Assembly: GCF_913061305.1 (NCBI RefSeq)
Contig: NZ_CAJXST010000001.1
Coordinates: 124,001-188,000 of the forward strand
From: an uncultured Porticoccus sp.
GTDB taxonomy: Bacteria > Pseudomonadota > Gammaproteobacteria > Pseudomonadales > Porticoccaceae
DNA: 64,000 nucleotides
Reading direction: 5' to 3'
Position numbers and translations under genes: made by a program. This document shows positions 16,041 to 28,873 of the stretch, in pieces (position 1 is the stretch's first letter; every line of letters begins with the position of its first letter). Below the pieces are notes generated by a model, which saw only the letters and a list, made by a program, of their open reading frames with translations, was not told the DNA's origin and did not search any database.

Positions 16041-17410
16041 TGGCCGAATACATTCCAGTACTGATGTTTGCCGTGGTCTGCCTGATGCTGATGGCTGGCT
16101 ACCCGGTAGCGCTATCACTGGCGGGCACCGCCCTGATTTTTGCGATGGTAGGCTCCGCCACCGGCCATTTCGATATGTCTTTTTTGCATGCCCTGCCCAA
16201 CCGTTTATACGGCACGATCGACAATACCACCCTGATCGCTGTGCCCCTGTTTGTGCTAATGGGCGTCATGCTGGAGAAATCCAGGCTGGCGGAGGACCTG
16301 CTGGACAGCATGGCTCTGCTGTTTGGCAAGTTCAAAGGGGGGCTGGGTATTTCGGTGGTGGTGGTGGGCATGCTGCTGGCCGCCAGCACCGGAATTGTCG
16401 GTGCCACGGTGGTAGCCATGGGCCTGATGTCCCTGCCCACCATGCTGAAACGGGGTTACGATCCGGCATTGGCCACCGGCTCCATTTGCGCCACCGGCAC
16501 CCTGGGGCAGATTATCCCCCCGTCCATCGCCCTGGTTCTGCTGGGCGATATCCTGTCCAGCGCCTACCAGCAGGCCCAGCTGGGGATGGGTATTTTTAAC
16601 CCGAAAACAATCTCTATCGGGGATCTGTTTGTGGGCGCGATTGTGCCCGGCCTGTTGCTGGTGACCCTGTACATTCTGTATTTGATCGTAATCTCACGGC
16701 TTAAACCCGAGCTTGCGCCAGTGGCTGAGGTGGACGGGGAGTCCAGCCTCTCGGCGGCCAGATTGCTGCGCAGCCTGTTACCACCGGTGGTCCTGATCGT
16801 GGCCGTACTGGGCTCGATTCTCAGCGGTGCGGCCACCCCCACGGAAGCCGCCGGGGTCGGTGCGATGGGCGCTACACTGCTGGCTCTGGGGCGTCGGCAA
16901 CTGACCATGAAAAGGTTGCGGGACGTCACCCAGTCCACCACTGAAGTCACTGCCATGGTGTTCCTGATCCTGATCGGTGCCGCGATATTCTCCCTGATCT
17001 TCCGGGGTTTTGGTGGTGAGGAGTTGATGGAAGACCTGTTCACTCATATTCCCGGCGGGGTTGTCGGCGCCACTCTGGTGGTCATGGTGGTCATTTTTCT
17101 GCTGGGTTTTATTCTCGATTTTATCGAAATCACCTTTGTCGTCGTGCCCATCGTCGGACCTATTTTGCTGGCAATGGGACTCGACCCGGTTTGGCTTGGC
17201 ATCATGATCGCCATCAACCTGCAGACCTCTTTTCTGACTCCGCCCTTTGGCTTTGCCCTGTTCTATCTACGCGGTGTTGCACCGCCTTCGGTAGCAACCC
17301 GCGATATTTACCGTGGCGTCGTGCCTTTTATCATCATTCAACTATTGCTGATGTTAATGCTGGCCATCTGGCCATCGCTGGCCACCTGGCTGCCATCCAT
17401 CGTTTTCTGA
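16040..17410 (+). CDS. TRAP transporter large permease (DctM family)
   Basis: A 456-residue protein with about 12 membrane spans, the transport subunit of a tripartite ATP-independent periplasmic transporter. Typical DctM features are visible: LMGVMLEKSRLAEDLL near residue 75, STGIVGATVVAMGLMSLPTML near 115, ICATGTLGQIIPPSIALVLLG near 145, and LQTSFLTPPFGFALFYLRG near 390. It is translationally coupled to dctQ. The substrate cannot be told; the long central loop resembles TakP/TakQM-type keto-acid systems, which is only suggestive. Confidence 0.92.
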   Translation: MAEYIPVLMFAVVCLMLMAGYPVALSLAGTALIFAMVGSATGHFDMSFLHALPNRLYGTIDNTTLIAVPLFVLMGVMLEKSRLAEDLLDSMALLFGKFKGGLGISVVVVGMLLAASTGIVGATVVAMGLMSLPTMLKRGYDPALATGSICATGTLGQIIPPSIALVLLGDILSSAYQQAQLGMGIFNPKTISIGDLFVGAIVPGLLLVTLYILYLIVISRLKPELAPVAEVDGESSLSAARLLRSLLPPVVLIVAVLGSILSGAATPTEAAGVGAMGATLLALGRRQLTMKRLRDVTQSTTEVTAMVFLILIGAAIFSLIFRGFGGEELMEDLFTHIPGGVVGATLVVMVVIFLLGFILDFIEITFVVVPIVGPILLAMGLDPVWLGIMIAINLQTSFLTPPFGFALFYLRGVAPPSVATRDIYRGVVPFIIIQLLLMLMLAIWPSLATWLPSIVF

Positions 17411-17444
17411 AATCCGTACATAATTTAATAATAAGGAGTAGAGC

Positions 17445-17843
17445 TTGACTGAGATCAATCAACCGCCGGCACCCCGCGGCGAACTCACCCTGCAGACCAT
17501 CGCCATGCCCAAAGACACCAACTCGAGTGGTGATATTTTTGGCGGCTGGCTGCTCTCACAAATGGACCTCGGCAGCTCCATTCTGTCCCAGCGGGTTGCC
17601 AAAGGTCGCGTGGCCACGGTGGCAATCAGTGAGATGTCGTTTCTTCGGCCGGTTCCGGTTGGCGCCATAGTCAGTTGCTACTGTGAGTTGATGCAGGTCG
17701 GCAGCAGCTCCATGACCATCAACGTTGAGGTCTGGATCAACATTGAATCCACCAATGAACCCGCCAAGGTAACGGAAGGACAATTTGTCTTTGTTGCCAT
17801 CGACGAACGGGGCAAAACCCGCACGGTCAGCAAGGACAAATAA
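17445..17843 (+). CDS. yciA: Acyl-CoA thioesterase, YciA type
   Basis: A hotdog-fold thioesterase of 132 residues that hydrolyses short and medium acyl-CoAs in the cytoplasm. The start is TTG 17445, supported by an AAGGAG ribosome binding site 6 bases upstream and by the good match of the N-terminus (GELTLQTIAMPKDTNSSGDIFGGWLLSQMD) to E. coli YciA. The catalytic Asp and the GDIFGGW segment are present. It lies 34 bp after the TRAP permease gene on the same strand and may be co-transcribed. Confidence 0.92.
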   Translation: MTEINQPPAPRGELTLQTIAMPKDTNSSGDIFGGWLLSQMDLGSSILSQRVAKGRVATVAISEMSFLRPVPVGAIVSCYCELMQVGSSSMTINVEVWINIESTNEPAKVTEGQFVFVAIDERGKTRTVSKDK

Positions 17844-17940
17844 AAACGGTACTGGTCTAACCACCAATACCGTTCAATGTTTGTGTCGGGAGCCGCAATA
17901 TTGTCAACCGGGAAGTTGGCCTGAAAGTGCTGAAAAGCGT

Positions 17941-18195
17941 TTATTGCTGCTGCCCGGCTTCTATTTTCTCAAAATATTCCGTGAGCTCCTGAAAACCGCC
18001 TATATATTCTTTGCCGTGGAATATCTGCGGTACCGTATTGACCGGCTGGCCAATGGTTTTGGCCAGATCCGCCGGACTGATACCCTCGTCGTGGATATTC
18101 ACATAACGGTATTCCAGCCCCTTGGCTTCCATCAGCTCCTTGGCGCGGCGACAGAAACCACAGGCATCGTGGCCGAAGATAGTAAAAGGTTGCAT
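17941..18195 (-). CDS. grxC: Glutaredoxin, GrxC type
   Basis: An 84-residue dithiol glutaredoxin that reduces disulfides with glutathione. The active site CGFC is at residues 12-15, followed by the cis-proline segment TVPQIF near 55 and the glutathione-binding GG. Length matches GrxC. It is the distal gene after the ceramidase-like gene on the minus strand, with a 103-bp gap that probably holds its own promoter, and is convergent with yciA. Convergent ends are separated by an inverted repeat around 17848-17876 without a T-run. Confidence 0.92.
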   Translation of the reverse strand: MQPFTIFGHDACGFCRRAKELMEAKGLEYRYVNIHDEGISPADLAKTIGQPVNTVPQIFHGKEYIGGFQELTEYFEKIEAGQQQ

Positions 18196-18298
18196 AGTTC
18201 TTCTCCTGTTGGAATCAGATATTCATGGTAAATACTTTAACTTTCGACCAACAATAGCTCTAGCTAATTATTACTATGCGGGTAATAGCAATACGCAA

Positions 18299-19063
18299 TC
18301 AGAGGTTAACTATTTCTTCACGCAACCACAGCATTCTCAGCAAAATCAAAATCGCTACCGCCGCCAGAAGATGCTTAAGGGTATGACCGCTAATGAGAGT
18401 GGTTGCGACAAAAATCTGCTGATCCAGATATTCCGTCAGCTTCGCCAGACCGTAGCAGAGCAAAATAACCAGGATATCCCGGCTTCTGGTAAACCGTGAT
18501 CGGCTAATGACCATCAGCAGGACAATGCAGAGTATCGGCAAAAACTGCACCACCAGGTAGGGGCGCAAGTCTCCCCGGCCCAGGCTCTCCGTGATATGCC
18601 AGTAGATAACGGATCCTGCACCGACCAACAACAGTGGATAAAAAAGTATTTTTTGCAATGGGCGGCCCAAATACTCAGCAAACAACGCCGTGGTCAACGC
18701 CATAAAAACAACGGCCATTGGTAGCCGGTCCCAGAGCAGTGTCCCATTGCTGGGATTGAGATGAAACCAGATCGAACCCATACCGGTAAACATAACGGCT
18801 GCAAATAGCGTCAGGTAGGCAGGCGTCACGGAAAAATTATCGTGCACCAGTTGCCTTTTCCACGTCAGCACAACACCACAAATGCCGAGCAGGATAAGTG
18901 GCAGATTGGACACCACATTCAGGAAGTTGTTTATGCCGAACAGCATTCTTTGGTCGGCAAACTGCAGATACTTTTTCGGCTGTGCCACGGGTTCTACCAA
19001 TAGAAAAAACAGGCCCGTAACGCTGACCAGTATAAGTAACAGGAACGCAATTTTTTTATCCAT
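18299..19063 (-). CDS. Ceramidase-like (CREST superfamily) membrane hydrolase
   Basis: A 254-residue protein with seven or more predicted membrane spans. It carries a complete set of residues that matches the zinc-dependent alkaline ceramidase site. Ser97 and His101 are in GMGSIWFHLNPSNG, Asp112 in LLWDRLPM, and His226 and His230 in SGHTLKHLL. The spacings (4, 11 and 4) are the same as Ser77/His81/Asp92 and His217/His221 of human ACER3. The conserved N-terminal asparagines also appear (NNFLNVVSNLP). The CREST group includes amide hydrolases and receptors, so the substrate is uncertain; few gammaproteobacteria make sphingolipids. A GTG start at 19087 is possible, but ATG 19063 is preferred. 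Confidence 0.75.
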   Translation of the reverse strand: MDKKIAFLLLILVSVTGLFFLLVEPVAQPKKYLQFADQRMLFGINNFLNVVSNLPLILLGICGVVLTWKRQLVHDNFSVTPAYLTLFAAVMFTGMGSIWFHLNPSNGTLLWDRLPMAVVFMALTTALFAEYLGRPLQKILFYPLLLVGAGSVIYWHITESLGRGDLRPYLVVQFLPILCIVLLMVISRSRFTRSRDILVILLCYGLAKLTEYLDQQIFVATTLISGHTLKHLLAAVAILILLRMLWLREEIVNL

Positions 19064-19402
19064 GGCCTGAGCACATTTTTCTGGCACCCTTAGAGAATCC
19101 CTATTACTGGGCAGGAATACCAGGCAGGAACGCCCTCCAGGACATCGCCAGGCGGGGATAATTTATCCCTGGCCACAGCTCCCCGGTGAACCGACCATTG
19201 TCCCGCTGCCCGTCCAACCCGACGGTGGGCTTTAGTGCAACCCCTCTTCAATGGTTTTCCTATACCTTCAGGAAGTACTGTATCAACCTTTGGCTATACC
19301 TGCTCAGAAACCGGTGCTGCATGGCCGGCGTCAATAAAGCCCTTACTATTCGGGGGTTGCAGCCTTATAATTGCCGACTTTGTATGCCATGGGGGAACTC
19401 AG
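19064..19402. other. Gene-free stretch between ceramidase-like gene and glyQ
   Basis: This 339-bp gap separates two divergent genes. It carries in-frame open sequence upstream of glyQ, but the GGGGGA ribosome binding site before TTG 19403 marks the true start. A possible -10-like TATAAT sits at about 19371. I see no RNA gene or repeat here. It presumably holds the two divergent promoters. Confidence 0.5.
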
Positions 19403-20353
19403 TTGTCACAGACTACACCGGATGTTTCAACTTTCCAGGGGCTTATTCTGTCTCTGCAACAGTTTTGGGCAAAGCACCACTGCGTCATCCTGCAACCGCT
19501 GGATATGGAGGTGGGTGCGGGAACCTTCCACCCGGCAACTTTCCTGCGCGCCATCGGCCCCGAGAGCTGGCACAGCGCCTATGTGCAACCCTGTCGCCGC
19601 CCCACAGATGGCCGCTACGGTGAAAATCCCAACCGACTGCAGCACTACTACCAGTTTCAGGTTGTCCTGAAACCGTCCCCCGATAATATTCAGGAGCTGT
19701 ATCTCGACTCCCTGCGACAACTCGGCATTGATACCAATATCCACGATATTCGATTTGTGGAGGATAACTGGGAATCACCCACGCTGGGCGCCTGGGGGCT
19801 CGGTTGGGAAGTGTGGCTGAACGGCATGGAGGTGACACAGTTCACCTACTTTCAGCAGGTGGGCGGGCTGGAATGTTTTCCGGTCACCGGTGAAATCACC
19901 TACGGTCTCGAACGAATTGCCATGTATTTGCAGGGCGTGGATAGCATCTATGACCTGGTATGGACCGAGGGACCGGAAGGCCGCGTCACTTACGGGGATG
20001 TTTTTCACCAGAATGAGGTGGAGATGTCAGCTTTTAACTTCAATGAGGCCAATGTGGATTTCCTGTTCCACAGCTTCGATGTTTACGAAAGCGAAAGTCA
20101 GCGTTTAATTGAAAAAGGCCTGCCACTGCCCGCCTATGAAATGGTCATGAAGGCCTCCCATGCCTTCAATCTGCTGGACGCGAGGCATGCCATCTCCGTC
20201 ACGGAGCGACAACGTTTCATTCTCCGTGTGAGAACCCTGGCAAGAGCCGTGGCACAGGCGTATTTCAACTCACGTCTGGCACTTGGCTTCCCGCTGGCAC
20301 CACCGGCGCTTGCCAATCACGTTAAACAGCTGGCAGCAGAGGCTCAAACATGA
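19403..20353 (+). CDS. glyQ: Glycine--tRNA ligase alpha subunit
   Basis: Charges glycine tRNA together with GlyS in an alpha2-beta2 enzyme. The 316-residue protein begins at TTG 19403, chosen because of the GGGGGA ribosome binding site 6 bases upstream and because [33 protein letters not shown] aligns at the family N-terminus. Class II motifs are visible: [25 protein letters not shown], and [26 protein letters not shown]. The stop overlaps the glyS start (ATGA). It heads the plus-strand unit glyQ-glyS-gmhB-plsC. Confidence 0.96.
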   Translation: MSQTTPDVSTFQGLILSLQQFWAKHHCVILQPLDMEVGAGTFHPATFLRAIGPESWHSAYVQPCRRPTDGRYGENPNRLQHYYQFQVVLKPSPDNIQELYLDSLRQLGIDTNIHDIRFVEDNWESPTLGAWGLGWEVWLNGMEVTQFTYFQQVGGLECFPVTGEITYGLERIAMYLQGVDSIYDLVWTEGPEGRVTYGDVFHQNEVEMSAFNFNEANVDFLFHSFDVYESESQRLIEKGLPLPAYEMVMKASHAFNLLDARHAISVTERQRFILRVRTLARAVAQAYFNSRLALGFPLAPPALANHVKQLAAEAQT

Positions 20354-22440
20354 GTTCAGATTTTCTTGTTGAAATTGGCACAGAAGAGCTCCCGCCAAAG
20401 TCACTGTTGAACCTGTCAGAGGCTTTTCGGGAGGAGATTGTAAATCGTCTCTCCGGGCTAAAGCTGAATTTTGGCACCGTTTCCTCATTTGCATCACCGC
20501 GTCGCCTGGCAGTGGTTGTTCGCGCGCTCGATCCGATAACACCCGGGCAGGAAACCATCAACTGGGGGCCACCCAAATCCGTTGCCTTCGATCAGGCTGG
20601 TATGCCAACCCGCGCCGCCCAGGCCTTTGCCGAGAAAAACAACTGTCCGCTGGCCGCGTTGCCGGAAATGGTGGAGCACGATGGCAAACAGGAAAAACTG
20701 TGCCACAGGGCCAACCAGCCGGGACAATCAACCACTGCCCTGCTGGGGGATGTCGTGTCCGGCGCCCTGGCGGCACTGCCCATCCCAAAGCGGATGCGCT
20801 GGGGTACACGCCGCGAAGAATTCGTCCGGCCCGTTCACTGGATTGTTATGTTATTCGGTAACGAAATCGTCGAGACAGAGGTAATGGGCCTGCCCGCTGG
20901 TAACCGGAGTCGGGGGCATCGTTTCCATGCCCCCAACGACATCGTTATTGATAGTCCGGCCAGCTATGGTCAGCAACTGAAGCAGGCTTACGTGTTGGCA
21001 GACTTTGCTGAACGTCGCCATTTAATTCGGGAAGGCGTTCACGCCGCCGCCAAACAAGCCGGCGGCCATGCGGTTATCGATGACGATTTACTGAATGAAG
21101 TGACCGCCCTCAACGAGTGGCCCGTGCCATTGGTGGGACAGTTTGAAGCACGCTTTCTCGACGTCCCTGCGGAAGCACTGATCTCCTCCATGAAATCCCA
21201 TCAGAAATATTTTCATGTGCTGGATGACAGTGGCAAGTTAATGCCGGTCTTTATTACCGTCGCCAATATTGAGAGCACTGACCCAGAGCAGGTAATCCGC
21301 GGCAATGAACGGGTGATACGACCGCGCCTGTCGGATGCCGCCTTCTTTTACGAAACTGACCGGCAAACCACGCTGGCCAATCAGCGCGAGTTACTTCGCA
21401 GCATTGTGTTCCAGGCGAAGCTCGGATCGCTGTTTGACAAGACTGAACGGGTCGCCAGTCTGGCCCGGAGCTTGTCGGAGACAACCGGTGCCGACGGCAC
21501 GCTGGCATTCCGGGCCGGGGAGTTGAGCAAGTCGGATCTGGTGAGCGAAATGGTCGGTGAGTTCGATGATCTGCAAGGGACCATGGGCCGCTATTATGCC
21601 ATGCACGATGGCGAAGACCCGGAAGTGGCTGATGCGCTTTTTGAACAATACCTGCCCCGTTTTGCCGGTGACATCATTCCCACCACCAGGACCGGGATTA
21701 CCCTGGCGATAGCCGACCGCCTGGACACGCTTGTCGGCATCTTCGGTATCGGGCAACCGCCCAGCGGCTCAAAAGACCCCTTTGCCCTGCGCCGCGCAAG
21801 CCTCGGTGTATTGCGGATTATTGTCGAACACAATATCGACATTGATCTCAAGGCAGCACTGGACCTGGCACTCGCCCAACTCGATGCATCGGCGCTGGTA
21901 GATAGTACCGACCATATAAACAAGCAAGTACTCACTTACATGCTGGATCGCTTCAAGGGGCGATATGAAGATGAGCATATCCCTGCAGAAGTCTTCCAGT
22001 CAGTTGCTGCGCGACAGCTCACTAACCCTCTGGACATTCATCTGCGAGTACTGGCTGTGCACACCTTCAACCAACTGCCGGAAGCAGAGGCGCTTGCCGC
22101 CGCCAACAAGCGCGTGTCCAATATTCTTTCCAAACAAACCGATCTGCCTGATGGCAAGGACGTGAATCAAGACTTACTTACCGAGTCCGCCGAACAGGCA
22201 CTCGCCGGAACACTTATGGCACTGACCAGTGCAGTCAGCCCACTTCTCCAGGCCCGGGATTACACCAGCGCACTGAAAGAACTGGCCAAATTGCGGGATC
22301 CGGTCGATCAGTTTTTTGATGAGGTCATGGTCATGGCAGAACAGTCAGAAGTGCGCATGAACCGCCTTGCGCTGTTACAAAAACTGCAGGCATTGTTTTT
22401 GAATATAGCGGACATTTCCCTGTTGGTACCGGCCAAGTAA
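20350..22440 (+). CDS. glyS: Glycine--tRNA ligase beta subunit
   Basis: The 696-residue large subunit of the heterotetrameric glycyl-tRNA synthetase; E. coli GlyS has 689. The N-terminus [15 protein letters not shown] is diagnostic, as are [18 protein letters not shown] near residue 150, the SMKSHQKYF segment near 280, and the C-terminal anticodon-binding-like domain (RVSNIL...). It overlaps glyQ by 4 bp and is followed immediately by gmhB with no gap. This glyQS-gmhB-plsC-gyrB arrangement is the same as next to the Pseudomonas origin. Confidence 0.96.
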   Translation: MSSDFLVEIGTEELPPKSLLNLSEAFREEIVNRLSGLKLNFGTVSSFASPRRLAVVVRALDPITPGQETINWGPPKSVAFDQAGMPTRAAQAFAEKNNCPLAALPEMVEHDGKQEKLCHRANQPGQSTTALLGDVVSGALAALPIPKRMRWGTRREEFVRPVHWIVMLFGNEIVETEVMGLPAGNRSRGHRFHAPNDIVIDSPASYGQQLKQAYVLADFAERRHLIREGVHAAAKQAGGHAVIDDDLLNEVTALNEWPVPLVGQFEARFLDVPAEALISSMKSHQKYFHVLDDSGKLMPVFITVANIESTDPEQVIRGNERVIRPRLSDAAFFYETDRQTTLANQRELLRSIVFQAKLGSLFDKTERVASLARSLSETTGADGTLAFRAGELSKSDLVSEMVGEFDDLQGTMGRYYAMHDGEDPEVADALFEQYLPRFAGDIIPTTRTGITLAIADRLDTLVGIFGIGQPPSGSKDPFALRRASLGVLRIIVEHNIDIDLKAALDLALAQLDASALVDSTDHINKQVLTYMLDRFKGRYEDEHIPAEVFQSVAARQLTNPLDIHLRVLAVHTFNQLPEAEALAAANKRVSNILSKQTDLPDGKDVNQDLLTESAEQALAGTLMALTSAVSPLLQARDYTSALKELAKLRDPVDQFFDEVMVMAEQSEVRMNRLALLQKLQALFLNIADISLLVPAK

Positions 22441-23016
22441 ATGACGAAGCTGGTAATTCTCGATCGGGATGGTGTAATCAATCAGGACTCCGATAATTAC
22501 ATCAAGACTGTCGATGAATGGATCCCCCTGCCCGGCAGTATAGCTGCTATAGCCAGGCTCCACCGGGCCGGTTATAGCGTGGTCGTGGCCACCAATCAGT
22601 CCGGTATTGGGCGGGGTCTATTTGATCTCAATGATCTGGAAGCCATGCACGAAAAGTTGTCTGAGCTTCTGGCACAACAGGGTGCCGAGCTGGCGGGCAT
22701 ATTCTATTGTCCCCATACACCTGAAGACCACTGCCATTGCCGAAAACCGGCGGCCGGGCTTATCGATGCCATTGCCAGTGAATTTGGTGTGTCACTCAAT
22801 GGGGTTCCCCTGATTGGCGACAGCCTGCGGGATCTACAGGCTGGCTTGAGTCATCAGTGCACCCCCATTCTGGTACGTACCGGCAAGGGTACCGCCACGG
22901 AAAAAAAACTGCCTGCTCAACCGGAAATCGAGTTACAGCGAGCGGCAGTTTTTGATGATCTTGGCCAGGCTGTGGATTATTTATTGGCCCAGGACACAGG
23001 AATTTCCCATGAATAA
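22441..23016 (+). CDS. gmhB: D-glycero-beta-D-manno-heptose-1,7-bisphosphate 7-phosphatase
   Basis: A 191-residue HAD-family phosphatase of the ADP-heptose pathway for the lipopolysaccharide inner core. The catalytic DRDGVIN motif occupies residues 8-14. A zinc-binding loop CPHTPEDHCHCRKP is visible near 97, and the conserved Lys and GDS motif (IGDSLRDLQAG) near 127. It starts directly after the glyS stop codon and its last codons overlap the acyltransferase start by 8 bp, so all four genes are likely translated from one message. Confidence 0.93.
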   Translation: MTKLVILDRDGVINQDSDNYIKTVDEWIPLPGSIAAIARLHRAGYSVVVATNQSGIGRGLFDLNDLEAMHEKLSELLAQQGAELAGIFYCPHTPEDHCHCRKPAAGLIDAIASEFGVSLNGVPLIGDSLRDLQAGLSHQCTPILVRTGKGTATEKKLPAQPEIELQRAAVFDDLGQAVDYLLAQDTGISHE

Positions 23017-23737
23017 ACCGATTATGCTCCTGCGCTCAATGCTGTTTTATCTACTTTATACGCTGATAGTCTTTATTTTCGGCTTCATTGCCACCTGCTC
23101 CGGGCCTTTTCTAGGCTACCTGAACCGTCACCGTCTACTCACCACCGCCGGCATGCTGATCAACCGTGCACTGAGTCTCACCTGCGGTATTAACGTCCAG
23201 GTGGATGGCCTGGAAAATGTTCCCCATACCCCGTGCGTCATCCTCAGCAAACACCAATCCACCTGGGAAGTTTTTTTCCTGCAGCGGCTCTTTATGCCCG
23301 TCAGCACCATCCTTAAACAGGAGTTACTGAAAATACCTTTTTTTGGCTGGGGTATCCGCCTGATGCACCCCATTGCCATTGATCGCAGCAACCCCCGCCA
23401 GGCCATGAAGCAGGTTATGCAACAGGGCACGCAACGTATCAGCGAAGGGAACCGGGTGGTTATTTATCCAGAGGGCTCCCGCATCCCTTTTGGTAAAATT
23501 GGCAAATATGGCCGTAGTGGCGCCGCCCTGGCGATTGCAGCAGGTGTGCCCATCATTCCGGTAGCCCATAATGCGGGCTATTGCTGGCCGGCCCGGCAGC
23601 TGATGAAACGACCAGGCACGATCCATGTCATTATTGGTAAGCCCATTATTGTGACACCGGAGAGCAACAGCCAGGTTGTGACAGAACAGGTCAAAGACTG
23701 GATTGAAACACAGCAGCTAAGATTGGCCGATCAGTAA
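23009..23737 (+). CDS. plsC: 1-acyl-sn-glycerol-3-phosphate acyltransferase family protein
   Basis: A 242-residue membrane-associated PlsC-type acyltransferase that adds the second acyl chain in phospholipid synthesis. An N-terminal membrane span (about residues 10-35) precedes the acceptor motif HQSTWE at 82-87. This has Glu in place of the Asp of the canonical HX4D, a variant typical of the copies located beside gmhB. The phosphate-binding YPEGSR motif is near residue 154. The start ATG 23009 lies inside the end of gmhB. The Pseudomonas counterpart at this locus has been called lptA, so a specialised role in acyl transfer is possible. Confidence 0.88.
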   Translation: MNKPIMLLRSMLFYLLYTLIVFIFGFIATCSGPFLGYLNRHRLLTTAGMLINRALSLTCGINVQVDGLENVPHTPCVILSKHQSTWEVFFLQRLFMPVSTILKQELLKIPFFGWGIRLMHPIAIDRSNPRQAMKQVMQQGTQRISEGNRVVIYPEGSRIPFGKIGKYGRSGAALAIAAGVPIIPVAHNAGYCWPARQLMKRPGTIHVIIGKPIIVTPESNSQVVTEQVKDWIETQQLRLADQ

Positions 23738-23824
23738 GTTTTCTATCACAAGCTGTTAGATTTTCTACCCATACTCTCCTAGACTGAATTGTGTGACTGT
23801 TCACAATCAGCGTGGGTTTTATCC

Positions 23825-23998
23825 ATGAAAGATATTGATAAGGGTGCTTATGTTGGTGAGGATCGACGCAAGGAGCAGCGCCGGAAAAGCCCCGATAGGC
23901 GTGATGATATTCGCGTTGAACCCAACAAAGACGAGCGCAGGGAAAATCGTGGTCGCCGGAAAACAGATGGCGATGTCTGGCGGGATCACGAAGAATAG
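23825..23998 (+). CDS. Small highly charged protein of unknown function
   Basis: A 57-residue frame from ATG 23825 (MKDIDKGAYVGEDRRKEQRR...). More than half of the residues are charged, with repeated RRK/DRR clusters (DRRKEQRRKSPDRRDD and DERRENRGRRKTDGD). The composition suggests an intrinsically disordered protein that could bind nucleic acid. No ribosome binding site is obvious. It sits alone between plsC and a terminator shared with gyrB. Family not recognised; similar small RR-rich proteins are annotated as hypothetical in related genomes. Confidence 0.6.
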   Translation: MKDIDKGAYVGEDRRKEQRRKSPDRRDDIRVEPNKDERRENRGRRKTDGDVWRDHEE

Positions 23999-24026
23999 AA
24001 CGCACTGTGTACAGGCAAACAGACCA

Positions 24027-24058
24027 TAAAAAACCCGGCTATTTACCGGGTTTTTTAT
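24027..24058. terminator. Bidirectional Rho-independent terminator
   Basis: AAAAAACCCGG-(CTATTTA)-CCGGGTTTTTT forms a stem with A/T tails on both sides. It lies between the convergent 57-codon gene (plus) and gyrB (minus) and should stop transcripts from both directions. Confidence 0.9.
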
Positions 24059-24072
24059 TTAAAATCAACTAG

Positions 24073-27638
<3,566 letters not shown>

Positions 27639-27675
27639 TGACTGTGTCTATTGTTATACCCAAACCAGGCACGCC

Positions 27676-28779
27676 CTATAGGCGCATCGGCATTACCACG
27701 TAGACAGCGCCCTCTGCCGCGGGGTCTTCAATCAGCGCACTGCTGTTCGCATCGGACAAAGTAAAGCGGACCTCCTCCCCACGCAAGACATTAAGCACAT
27801 CAATGACATAACTGACATTAAAGCCTATTTCCAATTCACCAGCATCGTAGTTAACAGCCACGTCTTCCTGGGCCTCCTCCTGCTCCGGGTTGTTCGCGGT
27901 CAACGTCAGCAGGCCATCACCGAGGAGCAAACGCACTCCACGGTATTTTTCATTGGAAAGGATCGCGGTGCGACTGAACGCATGCCGCAGTTCTTCCCGC
28001 CGTCCGATGAGCTGTTTATTGCCACCCTTGGGCAAGACACGCTGGTAATCAGGATAGGCGCCATCAACCAGTTTTGAAGTAAAACGAAACTCTGGTGTTG
28101 AAACCCGTATGTGATTATTGCCAAGTACAACCTGAACCTCAGCATCCTCAGCGAGCAGGCGGGACAGCTCCAAAACGCCCTTGCGTGGTATGATGACCTG
28201 TATCACATCGCTGACCAGATTCTCCAGGGGGGCGTCACGCATGGCCAGCCGATGACCATCCGTTGCAACAACCCGCACTCGGCCTTCACCAACCTCAAGT
28301 AGCATCCCATTCAGATAGTAGCGTACATCTTGCTGGGCCATGGCAAACGCTGTGCTATCCAGCAATTGTTTGAAGATTTGCTGACTCAGGGAAAACTCCC
28401 TGTTACCAGGACCGTCTTCTACACTTGGAAATTCATTTGCCGGAAGCGTCGACAGGGTAAAGCGACTCCTGCCACTCGTGACGGTTGCACGACCCGCATC
28501 GACCGAAATAGTCAACTCTGCGCCCTCGGGGAGAGAGCGACAGATATCCATCAACTTTCGACCGGGCACCGTGATTTCACCATCTATAACCGGACTGTCA
28601 CCCAGATCCAGATAACCAAGAATTTCTACTTCAAGATCCGTTCCAGTTAACGACAAACGGCCGCCACTCAAGCCAATCAGCACATTCGATAGGATGGGCA
28701 AGGTCTGACGTCTTTCAACAACGCCAACCACCAACTGTAGGGGCTTAAGAAAATCTTCTCGCGATACGGTGAACTTCAT
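27676..28779 (-). CDS. dnaN: DNA polymerase III subunit beta (sliding clamp)
   Basis: The ring-shaped processivity clamp, 367 residues, the family's usual length. It starts MKFTVSREDFLKPLQLVVGVVERRQTLPILSNVL and ends with the conserved MPMRL, the C-terminal segment that forms part of the peptide-binding cleft. Three repeated clamp domains of about 120 residues are evident. It lies 94 bp after dnaA in the standard order, ahead of recF. Confidence 0.98.
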   Translation of the reverse strand: MKFTVSREDFLKPLQLVVGVVERRQTLPILSNVLIGLSGGRLSLTGTDLEVEILGYLDLGDSPVIDGEITVPGRKLMDICRSLPEGAELTISVDAGRATVTSGRSRFTLSTLPANEFPSVEDGPGNREFSLSQQIFKQLLDSTAFAMAQQDVRYYLNGMLLEVGEGRVRVVATDGHRLAMRDAPLENLVSDVIQVIIPRKGVLELSRLLAEDAEVQVVLGNNHIRVSTPEFRFTSKLVDGAYPDYQRVLPKGGNKQLIGRREELRHAFSRTAILSNEKYRGVRLLLGDGLLTLTANNPEQEEAQEDVAVNYDAGELEIGFNVSYVIDVLNVLRGEEVRFTLSDANSSALIEDPAAEGAVYVVMPMRL

Positions 28780-28873
28780 TAGCTATCTTCCAACAAGTAA
28801 ATAAGGTCGGTTATCTGAGGGCTACTATTATGATCTATCCTGGATTCCGGGAACAGGTTTTGTCACCTGACAG

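Noticed and set aside
17847-17877. Inverted repeat between yciA and grxC as a terminator
   Set aside because: The AACGGTA/TACCGTT stem exists, but no T-run follows on either strand, so an intrinsic terminator is not supported.
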